From: Alphaproteobacteria bacterium | GTDB lineage: Bacteria; Myxococcota_A; UBA796; GCA-2862545 | DNA: 64,000 nt | NCBI GenBank assembly: GCA_020632925.1 | Contig: JACKER010000009.1 | Span: 248,001-312,000 of the forward strand | Direction of reading: 5' to 3' | Shown: in pieces, positions 18,701-29,380 of the stretch | How positions within the stretch are numbered: position 1 is the first letter of the stretch | Layout: every line of letters starts with the position of its first letter | Notes under the pieces: generated by a model | Told to the model about the DNA's origin: nothing | The model's database searches: none | What the model saw: only the letters and a program-made list of their open reading frames with translations | Position numbers and translations under genes: made by a program

Positions 18701-18876
18701 GCGATCCGCTCCAGGACCGGGTCACCGAGGGGTTCGTTGCCGTGGGTCCGGGCGAGGACGGCGGCCCTCGGACCCGGCACCGGACGACCGGCGGCGTCGA
18801 CCGCCTCGTACAGGACCACCCCGGACACACCGTCCGGGCAGCGGGTGACGCGTACGCTGTGGCTCGGAGGGCTCAT
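15796..18876 (-). CDS. Aspartoacylase/succinylglutamate-desuccinylase-like protein with a ~680-residue C-terminal extension
   Basis: 1026 residues, three times the normal AstE/AspA length. Residues ~1-340 carry the zinc carboxypeptidase-like fold: zinc ligands H45 and E48 in THGNEP, substrate-binding DLNR at 93-96, third ligand H138 in LDLHST and the catalytic E202 in VVFEAGQH. All are present, so it should hydrolyse an N-acyl amino acid or similar amide. Beyond ~340 there is no known domain. That region has conserved-looking islands such as DLYYVAQRRHGGLTFGVSR, IMGRGDTGIDEADRR and VCHELLHFGRAHCEGLMI. The last resembles a metal-binding H-E-L-L-H-F-G-R-x-H cluster, which may be a second active site. 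Signal peptide absent; cytoplasmic. Downstream of topB with an 83-base gap. Confidence 0.72.
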   Translation of the reverse strand: MSPPSHSVRVTRCPDGVSGVVLYEAVDAAGRPVPGPRAAVLARTHGNEPLGDPVLERIAEVVDDDLIAGSVLAIRANERAAGLGLRHTAEGSDLNRMWDPQQLARIHGLAPEQRTYEEQRVVELAPLLLTCDAILDLHSTSRPSAPFLVFRDDQAHAALALELGVEHLVTGVHDNGVLSGGMAANIGLHQGEKGHRLGVVFEAGQHTDPRNGERAWKVTHRFLAALGTFARRLPPTKVRARIYETTERFVQSSSGNEQYRFVGYEGGEPGGGRRGLPQRKLHSFEDLQADEVILRRGRNEVVRADNPFAMLMPAPTTPPGTDLYYVAQRRHGGLTFGVSRTDDEARREAVAIERMLDLVTSDELERGTTWAAFDTRRLYDLCATIIGHQLRLSPDDPHRRLTIMGRGDTGIDEADRRSGARYRQAMRTAIAEGLPIERIQLLRGAPIAWLDSLTSHGMLDLIERRRKVAGSDSGIRMRVSLRQPHTASLLVGGDLELAQRTGDTRSVRVILLVEAASVEPDGPSARVKVVRTGLVSNRPEVLAAAANLLHSLRSEHGYHVRQGALRNEAAVQALTLDDDAIEAVADPIRMEALRASLHRAQLRLWCDALRLEVTEPVRMTAEEEVGHWLARTMAATGILDADALSALLVRRDGPGWIVDPETVDRLYEKVSVPSDAQIATVLSTTAAAAPHAPTIHQPTFARDVTADDLERWVGWTRFVRGVMSVPDTRGKDLDLAFSGKDIRDTLVRWFDGARELAASRHGDVMVVVAGDGLNPSRDHMTDAFPLYRSHRGVVLDPHLHYLRIQHAQGTHLAWMKDFVSALESRPSDSPSTALQFEVEHGATVSVVMVLERDRGAMADPRPWSLDGWEATCCGVILSDLEAIGGDDYKVGMFTERLTGRPERVCHELLHFGRAHCEGLMIQAGSRLRADTGPLAPSELQRTLVAQIARWIEHVRLWRHTSGSAPRDPEARAQWVSRRLGLADARLSRALAREMDGDRPAEVAAQELWASVQPWPGPMWHARADHA

Positions 18877-18959
18877 GGCCCACCATCACCCGCCCGAACA
18901 CGGGTGTCACCCCCGCGAGACCCCGTCGTCACCGGGGCGCCGCACTCCGAGCGATCGCC

Positions 18960-21902
<2,943 letters not shown>

Positions 21903-21921
21903 CCGTCCTCCGACCCCGTGT

Positions 21922-21927
21922 GATAGC
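21922..21927 (-). promoter_or_regulatory. Possible -10 hexamer of topB
   Basis: GCTATC on the minus strand, 19 bases before the GTG at 21902. Same motif class as the other candidates. Confidence 0.25.
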
Positions 21928-22020
21928 CCCGGCCGCCACTCGTGCAAGGGGCGACCTCCATCCCCCGCCTTGGACGCCGATGTTCCCATGCGGTCTCCAT
22001 CGGGTGTATGATGGGCCATC

Positions 22021-22698
22021 TTGAAGCCCTTCGACGTCGCGTTCCATCACGCCACCCCCCACGGCGTGATGTCGGCCATCCACATCCCCGATTCCCCGGA
22101 CCCGGTCCCCGAGGAGGTGCTCGCGCGCCTGCCCGCCGAAGAGGCGGCGCATGCCCGCACCCTCAAGGGGTACCGCCAGCCGAGCTTCGTCGGCGGCCGG
22201 CTCGCCCTGCGTCGCGCCTGCGAGCAGCTCGGACACCAGGTCCCACCGATCCTCCCCGACGCGCGCGGCACCCCGGTGCTGCCGGGCACGCTGTCCGGGA
22301 GCGTCAGCCACAAGCGGGATCTCGCGATCGGCATGGTGGGCTCCTCCGTGCACGGCACGCTCGGGGTGGATCTCGAGGACTACGGGCCGGCGCGCCTCGG
22401 AATCGCCGACAGCGTGCTGCGTCCGGAGGAGCTGAGCGCCATCGCGCCGCTCCCCGACGCGCGCCGGTGGATCGCCATCCTGGTCCGCTTCAGCCTCAAG
22501 GAATCGGTGTACAAGGCGCTCGACCCGCACGTCCGCCGATACGTCGGCTTCCACGAGGCATTCGTCGAGCCGGATCTCCAGGGCGGCGCGAGGATCGCGC
22601 TCCACCTCGCGAACGCGGAGGGGCCCTTCACGGCGGAGGGTCGGTACGACTGGCTGCACGGGCGCCTCGTCACGTCCGTCCGCCTGCGCCGCGCCTGA
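22021..22698 (+). CDS. 4'-phosphopantetheinyl transferase, EntD-like
   Basis: 225 residues if TTG 22021 is the start; ATG 22069 (209 residues) is a credible alternative and neither has a clear ribosome site. The enzyme moves phosphopantetheine from CoA to a Ser of acyl- or peptidyl-carrier proteins. The diagnostic Mg-binding motif LGVDLED lies near residue 116-122, and FSLKESVYKAL (WxxKEA motif variant) near 157. The upstream SVSHKRDLAI corresponds to the GSISH motif. The EntD/PcpS type has this domain order and size, which would suit polyketide or siderophore carrier proteins. No such synthase is in the window, so its partners are elsewhere. Confidence 0.85.
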   Translation: MKPFDVAFHHATPHGVMSAIHIPDSPDPVPEEVLARLPAEEAAHARTLKGYRQPSFVGGRLALRRACEQLGHQVPPILPDARGTPVLPGTLSGSVSHKRDLAIGMVGSSVHGTLGVDLEDYGPARLGIADSVLRPEELSAIAPLPDARRWIAILVRFSLKESVYKALDPHVRRYVGFHEAFVEPDLQGGARIALHLANAEGPFTAEGRYDWLHGRLVTSVRLRRA

Positions 22699-22812
22699 CC
22701 CGTTCGCGTCGGAGGACGCCAGCCGAACCGCGGCGGTAACGGCGACGACACCGCCCGGCTTGCCACCGCGCTGCCCGGTCGGTATCCTCCGCGCGTCGCA
22801 GATCGCCACAAA

Positions 22813-22829
22813 GCCCCGCGTGGCGGGGC
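22813..22829. repeat. Tight GC hairpin upstream of the sigma-like gene
   Basis: GCCCCGC, loop GTG, GCGGGGC. It lies 27 bases before the ATG at 22856 within the 157-base gap after the transferase gene. Either the terminator of that gene or a translational control element for the next. Confidence 0.4.
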
Positions 22830-22855
22830 AGGCGCCCACGGGAGAGACGTACATC

Positions 22856-23677
22856 ATGGCCGAGACCGACAGCCGGTCGACCAAGCAGCTGTTCAACGAC
22901 TGGCGCAAGGGCGACGGACAGGCCGGGCAGACCATGGCCCAGCGGTTCGCCGACTGGTACTACGCCATCACCACCAGCCGCCTCGGCGAAGCGCGGGGGC
23001 AGGAGCCGTGCAACGTCGCCTGCCAGAAGTTCGGTGAAGGCATCGTCCAGATCACCGACTCCAAGCAGCTGGTGCAGTGGGCGCACGAGCTCGTGCTCAG
23101 CGAGCTCGAGAAGGCGGGTGGCCGCGCCACCGACGGCGACCAGCCCAACCTGTACACCGGCAACGCCGCGCCCAAGGACCTGCTCCGGCGGGCCCGGGTC
23201 GCCATGCGCGACGAGGTCGCCCTGCTCGAGGCGAGCTACGGCGGGAAGGCGTCGAAGGAAGACGTGGACCGGATGGCGGAGCCGCTCGGCGGCAACCCGA
23301 TCGGCATCCTCAAGGCGCGCTACCGGGTGAAGGCCTGGCTGCGCGACAACATGAGCGTCCCGTTCGAGGTCGCTCCCGAGAACCCGGTCCTCGACCGTGC
23401 TCCCCTCCCCCTGTACGAGTCCGGCCGCATGGCCACGCCACAGGAGGAGGCGAACTTCGAGCAGTGGATGATCTCCGACCTCGACCTGTGTCGGGACATC
23501 GCCGAGTTCGCGCACTTCGCCATCGCGCTGCGTGGGGGGCTGCCCGCCGGTGAGCCGTCGGCCGCTGCCGCGCCTCGCACCGGGGCCGTCGCCGCGACCT
23601 CCGGGGGCATCTCCGAAGCCGAGCTGGCACAGCTCGAGGGGAACAAGGGCTGCTTCGGTCGCCTGTTCGGCGGCTGA
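22856..23677 (+). CDS. Unknown protein with a sigma-70 region 2-like N-terminus
   Basis: 273 residues from ATG 22856 with GGGAGAG ten bases upstream. Residues ~10-65 (KQLFNDWRKGDGQAG, then FADWYYAITTSRLGEARG and QKFGEGI) have the helix pattern of ECF sigma factor region 2: W-x-x-G-D, then the Y-Y and R-L-G segment. The rest does not match region 4 and has no helix-turn-helix I can recognise. It has Cys pairs near residue 45-50 and ends in a glycine-rich tail with a final Cys (GNKGCFGRLFGG). The family is not recognised; the sigma resemblance is an inference from pattern only. The context (phosphopantetheinyl transferase before, a T-run terminator after) gives no role. Confidence 0.5.
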   Translation: MAETDSRSTKQLFNDWRKGDGQAGQTMAQRFADWYYAITTSRLGEARGQEPCNVACQKFGEGIVQITDSKQLVQWAHELVLSELEKAGGRATDGDQPNLYTGNAAPKDLLRRARVAMRDEVALLEASYGGKASKEDVDRMAEPLGGNPIGILKARYRVKAWLRDNMSVPFEVAPENPVLDRAPLPLYESGRMATPQEEANFEQWMISDLDLCRDIAEFAHFAIALRGGLPAGEPSAAAAPRTGAVAATSGGISEAELAQLEGNKGCFGRLFGG

Positions 23678-23694
23678 GCCCGGAAGAGGATCCG

Positions 23695-23723
23695 CGCCGA
23701 CACCAGCTTGCAACGGCGTTTTT
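23695..23723 (+). terminator. Intrinsic-type terminator with T-run
   Basis: CGCCG (23695-23699) and CGGCG (23714-23718) with a 14-base loop, followed directly by TTTTT. A T-run is rare in this GC-rich window, which supports the call. It separates the sigma-like gene from the TPR gene. Confidence 0.5.
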
Positions 23724-23771
23724 GCGGCACCTGCCTTCCCTGCGCGACGCAGAGCGGTTACGGCGCTCTTC

Positions 23772-24620
23772 ATGGACGAGGGACCCGTCTCCACCTGGTC
23801 GATCGACCCGGACCTCCGGACCGGCATGCGGTTGCAGCAGCTGCGCCGCGCCACGGCCGAGGGGTCGTGGGAAGAGGTGATCCTGGAGAGCGAGGAGCTC
23901 CTCGACGAGACCCCCGACCACCCGGAGGCCCTGTTCCTGCTCGGTGAGGCCCTGCTGGAGGTCGGTGACTGGGAGCTCGCGCGCGCCGCGTATCGGCGTC
24001 GGGTGGAGGTCGACGGCGGGGACGCCGCGTCCACCCTCGGTCTCGCCATCTCCACGTTCCACTGCTGTGACGTGGCGGAGGCCGCCGAGCTGGCGCGCGA
24101 GGCCGTCCGCCTGCGCCCCGACGACGCCGAGTCCCACCACGTGCTGGCGCTCGCCCTCGAACGGCTCCCGGGGCGTCAGACCGAGGCCACCTCCGAGTTC
24201 CTCGCGGCGGCGCGGATGGAGCCCCAGCGCTACCCGCTGCCCCTCGTGCTGAAGCACCCCGAGTGGGAGATCGCGATCTCTCGCGCGCTCGAGGCGCTGG
24301 CCCCAGAGGTCCGCCGGTTCTACGGGCGCGTGCCCTTCCGGATCGAGGATCTGCCCGACCTCGCCGAGCTGCGGAGCCACGAGCCACCCCTGTCCCCGGT
24401 CGTTCCCACGATGGTCGAAGGGACGCCCGATCCGGACCTCGACCCCGCTGCGGTCGCGACGCTCGACGAGCTCGGGTTCCCCGCCACCATCCGACTGTTC
24501 GCCCGCAACCTGTGCCGCGCGGGCTCGGTCGACCGGATGGTCGAGGACCTGGCTGCTGCGCTGCAGGACGAGGCCTTCGACTGGTGGGGGATCGCGCCCG
24601 AAGAGCTGCAGGGGACGTGA
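23772..24620 (+). CDS. TPR protein with a degenerate Zincin_1 (DUF1025-type) domain
   Basis: 282 residues from ATG 23772. Residues ~30-130 are TPR helices (HPEALFLLGEALLEVGDWELARAAYRR split at 45-73, and AAELAREAVRLRPDDAESH). Residues ~175-282 resemble the small metallopeptidase family whose normal end is H-E-x-G-H-H-F-G followed by a DEEL helix. Here RRFYGRVPFRIEDLPD, the strand TIRLFARNL and the end DEAFDWWGIAPEEL align with that pattern. The H-E-x-x-H zinc ligands are replaced by Q-D-E-A-F-D, so the fold should be catalytically dead. Its stop overlaps the GTG of the next gene (GTGA). Confidence 0.68.
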   Translation: MDEGPVSTWSIDPDLRTGMRLQQLRRATAEGSWEEVILESEELLDETPDHPEALFLLGEALLEVGDWELARAAYRRRVEVDGGDAASTLGLAISTFHCCDVAEAAELAREAVRLRPDDAESHHVLALALERLPGRQTEATSEFLAAARMEPQRYPLPLVLKHPEWEIAISRALEALAPEVRRFYGRVPFRIEDLPDLAELRSHEPPLSPVVPTMVEGTPDPDLDPAAVATLDELGFPATIRLFARNLCRAGSVDRMVEDLAAALQDEAFDWWGIAPEELQGT

Positions 24621-25405
24621 GGTTCACCGTCCTCGGGTCCGGCACGTCCGTACCCGACGCCGACCGAGGGCCGGCGGGGTTCCTGGTGGAGTGCGGTGGG
24701 GTCCGCTGGCTCGCCGACGCGGGCAGCGGCACGGTGGGTCGCTGCGCTCGCGCAGGCGTCGATCCGCGCACGCTCGACGGCATCGTGTTCTCCCACCACC
24801 ACCCCGACCACTGCGCCGACCTCGTCCCGCTCCTGTTCTCCATGCGGGTGGGGCCTCCGCCGCGGACGCGCGACCTCGCGATCGTCGCCGGCGAGGGTTT
24901 CGGCACCTTCTTCTCGGGGCTGCAGGGGGTGTACGGCAAGTGGATCCAGCCAGGGCGTGGCCACGCGATCCTCACCGAGCTCACGCGAGCCGGCCCCGCC
25001 GAGCACGACCTCGGAGGGGGCCTGACGCTCCGAACGCGCCCCGCGAACCACGCGGCCGCCGCCCTGCACCTTCGGTTCGAGGCGCTGGGCGTATCGGTGA
25101 CCTTCAGCGGCGACACCGGGCCGTCCGAGGCACTCGTCGAGCTGGCGCGCGGAACGGATCTGCTGGTGTGTGAGTGCGCGGGGACCGATGATGCGCCCGT
25201 GTCCGGACACCTCTCTCCCAGCGACGTGGCGGATCTGGCGCGGCGGGCCGAGCCTGGCGCGATCTGGCTCACCCACCTGTACCCGAACGTCGATCCGGGC
25301 CTCGCGCTCCGCACCGTCGCGGCCGCCGGTCGCCCCGTGCGTCGCGCCGCCGACCTCGATCGCTTCGACCCCCTGCGCGCGCGCTCTCCGTGGGGGCGTG
25401 CGTGA
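24617..25405 (+). CDS. Metallo-beta-lactamase-fold hydrolase, RNase Z-like
   Basis: 262 residues from GTG 24617, four bases inside the previous gene. The metal centre is read as the HxHxDH motif SHHHPDH (H60, H62, D64, H65), with later ligands in ANHAAAALH, GDTGPS and THLYP. Strands FTVLGSGTSVPDADRG and FLVECGG are typical of the RNase Z / ElaC and phosphodiesterase subgroup. That group hydrolyses phosphodiesters such as tRNA 3' trailers or cyclic nucleotides. Exact substrate is open; the overlap with an adenylate cyclase gene makes a cyclic-nucleotide or signalling phosphodiester worth testing. Cytoplasmic. Confidence 0.8.
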   Translation: MRFTVLGSGTSVPDADRGPAGFLVECGGVRWLADAGSGTVGRCARAGVDPRTLDGIVFSHHHPDHCADLVPLLFSMRVGPPPRTRDLAIVAGEGFGTFFSGLQGVYGKWIQPGRGHAILTELTRAGPAEHDLGGGLTLRTRPANHAAAALHLRFEALGVSVTFSGDTGPSEALVELARGTDLLVCECAGTDDAPVSGHLSPSDVADLARRAEPGAIWLTHLYPNVDPGLALRTVAAAGRPVRRAADLDRFDPLRARSPWGRA

Positions 25406-26904
25406 GCCCGCACCCCGCGCTCGACCCCTGGCTGGACCGTGTCGCCCAGATGGCGCAGGTGACGCTCGACCTCCGTCCCCACACGCCCAGCGAGATGGCC
25501 GGCGACGTCGATCGCATCGCGTCGGCGACGGATCTGCTGGCGGACCGGATGCTGGCGCTGGTCGGACCCGATCGCTCGGACCTGCGCCCCTCCAGGGTTC
25601 GGCACGACCTCCGCACGCCGCTCAACCACGTCCTCGGCTACGGGGAGATGCTGCGCGAGGACCTGGGTGGGACGCCCGCCGAACCCGCCGTGTCGCGCCT
25701 GCTCCAGCTCGCGCGCCAGGTGCTCGAGGGCATCGACGACCTGGTGGAGACCGTGCTCTCTGGCGGCACGCGCACCCCTCCCCCACCGGCGGCGCGCGAT
25801 CTGCGCCCCCCGGCGGTGCTCCGTGACCAGCGCTCCGGCCGGATCCTGGTCGTCGACGACAACGAGGCGAACAACGACCTGCTCCGGCGCCACCTCGAGC
25901 GGCTCGGACACCGCGTGACCCAGGCGGACGACGGGGAGTACGCGCTGGAGCTGCTGGCGTCCGCGCCGACCGGGCGCGACTCCGATCGCCCCTTCGACCT
26001 CGTGCTGCTGGACATCGTGATGCCCGGCATGGACGGCATCGAGGTGCTCCGGGCGATCAAGCGCGACGAGCGCTGGCGGGACCTCCCCGTCCTGATGATC
26101 AGCTCGCTCGACGAGCTCGGTGCGGTGGCCCGCTGCATCGAGCTCGGCGCGGCGGACTACCTCACGAAGCCCTTCGAGCCGGTGCTGCTCCGTGCGCGGG
26201 TGTCCGCCTGCCTCGAGGCCCGGCGCCTGCGCGATCAGGAGGTGGACTACCTCACGCGCATCGAGGAGGAGCGGCAGCGCGCCGCGGACCTGCTACGCGT
26301 CATCCTCCCGGACCCCATCGTGGACGAGCTCGAGCGCACCAACGAGGTGAAGCCGCGGCGCCACGATCGCGTGGCCGTGCTGTTCTGCGACATCGTCGGG
26401 TTCACCCGCTACTGCGACGCCCGCGAGCCGGAGGAGGTCCTCCCCCACCTGCAGCGGCTGGTGGTCGCGTGGGAGCAGGCGGCGACGACCCACGGCCTGC
26501 TGAAGATCAAGACCATCGGCGATGGCTTCATGGCCGCCGCCGGGCTCCTGCAGCGCGTGGACAACCCCGTGGAGCGGTGTGTGCGCTGCGCCGTGGACCT
26601 CGTGCGCGAGGTCGAGGCGTTGCAGGCCCACGCGGGCGAGGAGCCGTGGTCGGTGCGCATCGGTGTCCACGTCGGGCCGGTGGTGGCGGGCGTCCTCGGT
26701 CACCGGCAGTTCCAGTTCGACCTGTGGGGCGACACGGTGAACACGGCGGCGCGCGTGGAGCAGCACGGCACGCCAGGCGGCATCACGTTGTCGGCGCGCG
26801 CGTGGGACGAGATCGCGCCGACGGGTGCCGTCGGGACACCGCTGGGCGCGGTCGACGCCAAGGGCAAGGGTGCCCTCGAGCTCGTCCGCTTCGAGCGTTT
26901 CTGA
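25402..26904 (+). CDS. Hybrid HisKA-like / receiver / class III adenylate cyclase
   Basis: 500 residues from GTG 25402, which overlaps the previous stop (GTGA); GTG 25390 is an alternative. Residues ~60-115 resemble a histidine-kinase dimerisation domain with H68 in RHDLRTPLNH but no ATPase domain. Residues ~147-270 are a receiver domain: D152/D153, phospho-acceptor D204 in LLDIVMPGM, and K256. Residues ~320-500 are the cyclase catalytic domain. Metal ligands are D330 (FCDIVGFT) and D374 (IGDGFM), base-selecting K370 and D440 point to ATP, and N447/R451 (NTAARVE) are the transition-state residues. All catalytic residues are present, so it should make cAMP under phospho-control by an outside kinase. 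Confidence 0.88.
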   Translation: MSPHPALDPWLDRVAQMAQVTLDLRPHTPSEMAGDVDRIASATDLLADRMLALVGPDRSDLRPSRVRHDLRTPLNHVLGYGEMLREDLGGTPAEPAVSRLLQLARQVLEGIDDLVETVLSGGTRTPPPPAARDLRPPAVLRDQRSGRILVVDDNEANNDLLRRHLERLGHRVTQADDGEYALELLASAPTGRDSDRPFDLVLLDIVMPGMDGIEVLRAIKRDERWRDLPVLMISSLDELGAVARCIELGAADYLTKPFEPVLLRARVSACLEARRLRDQEVDYLTRIEEERQRAADLLRVILPDPIVDELERTNEVKPRRHDRVAVLFCDIVGFTRYCDAREPEEVLPHLQRLVVAWEQAATTHGLLKIKTIGDGFMAAAGLLQRVDNPVERCVRCAVDLVREVEALQAHAGEEPWSVRIGVHVGPVVAGVLGHRQFQFDLWGDTVNTAARVEQHGTPGGITLSARAWDEIAPTGAVGTPLGAVDAKGKGALELVRFERF

Positions 26905-26917
26905 CGCTACGCGGCGG

Positions 26918-28447
<1,530 letters not shown>

Positions 28448-28501
28448 GCCGCCCCTCCTCCGCGACGGCCTGCCACACTCGCCCCGCGGGAGCTGCGGCT
28501 A

Positions 28502-29380
28502 TCAGGGCGTGCGGGCCCGGGCCACACCCGAGGAGAACGCGCCACCCGTCAGGGCGTCCAGGTTCGCCGTGAGCTCGAGCAGCCGGAGCTCCTCCTTCAC
28601 GCGACCCATCAGGTCCGTCTTCGGGTTGAGCAACCGCTCCACCTGGAGGCGACGACGCTCGAAGTACAGCCGCGTGACCTCGGAGAGCACCTTGTCGCGC
28701 AGCTTGACGATGTCCTGCGCCTCGTTGATCACGCGGATCTTCTCCGAGCTCATGACCAGCCGGTCGAGCTCCCAGTTGAGCTTGACCTTGTACTCCTGGG
28801 TCTGGCCCTGATCGGCGTCCTGGGCGACCGCGATCACCGGCACGCCCGCGACCGGCGACGCGCCGTCGGCGTCCTGGTACTCGAAGCCCTGGTCGTAGTC
28901 GTTGCGCAGCCGGTACTCGAGGGTGACCTCCGGGAGCGTGGCGAACGCGACGGACTGGGCGAGCCAGTGCGACACCTGGGTGGGGCTGGTGTTGCTGTAC
29001 TCGTTGGCCCACATCTGGGTCTGCTGGACCGTGGGCTCCCCCGCGAACTGCGCCAGCACCTGGTCCACGTCCTGGAACGTGGTGACGGGGGCATCGCCGA
29101 CCTCGACCTCGAGCGAGGTGTGGGAGCGGAGGCTCGCGAGGACCGGCTCGTCCAACCCGAGCACGCGGAGCTCCTCCACGCTGCCCAGCCGTCCGCGCTC
29201 GGTGCGGAGGTCCACGATGCGCTTGGCGGTGTCCTCCCCCACCATCGGGAGCGCAGCGAGCTCGGTCGTGCTCCCGTGGTTCAGGTCGAGGCGGGCCGCC
29301 GTCGCCGTCGCAGCGGTGGGGGTGGACGGGAGGTCGGCGAACGCGGGAGCGGCAGCCAACAGGGCGAGGAGCACGTTCAT
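28502..29380 (-). CDS. Exported helix-hairpin-helix protein
   Basis: 292 residues from ATG 29380 with GGAGG upstream. A short signal peptide (NVLLALLAAAPAFA) is followed by a ComEA-like helix-hairpin-helix unit at ~30-90 (LDLNHGSTTELAALPMVG, then EELRVLGL). HhH units bind DNA non-specifically, usually as part of DNA uptake or as fold elements. Residues ~140-292 are beta strands then a long basic helix with the phrases VKLNWELDRLV and VTRLYFERRRLQVE, ending LDALTGGAF. That end is shared with the upstream gene (LDALTNGA). The start overlaps that gene's stop by four bases. I see no competence genes nearby, so a DNA-uptake role is unproven. Confidence 0.7.
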   Translation of the reverse strand: MNVLLALLAAAPAFADLPSTPTAATATAARLDLNHGSTTELAALPMVGEDTAKRIVDLRTERGRLGSVEELRVLGLDEPVLASLRSHTSLEVEVGDAPVTTFQDVDQVLAQFAGEPTVQQTQMWANEYSNTSPTQVSHWLAQSVAFATLPEVTLEYRLRNDYDQGFEYQDADGASPVAGVPVIAVAQDADQGQTQEYKVKLNWELDRLVMSSEKIRVINEAQDIVKLRDKVLSEVTRLYFERRRLQVERLLNPKTDLMGRVKEELRLLELTANLDALTGGAFSSGVARARTP

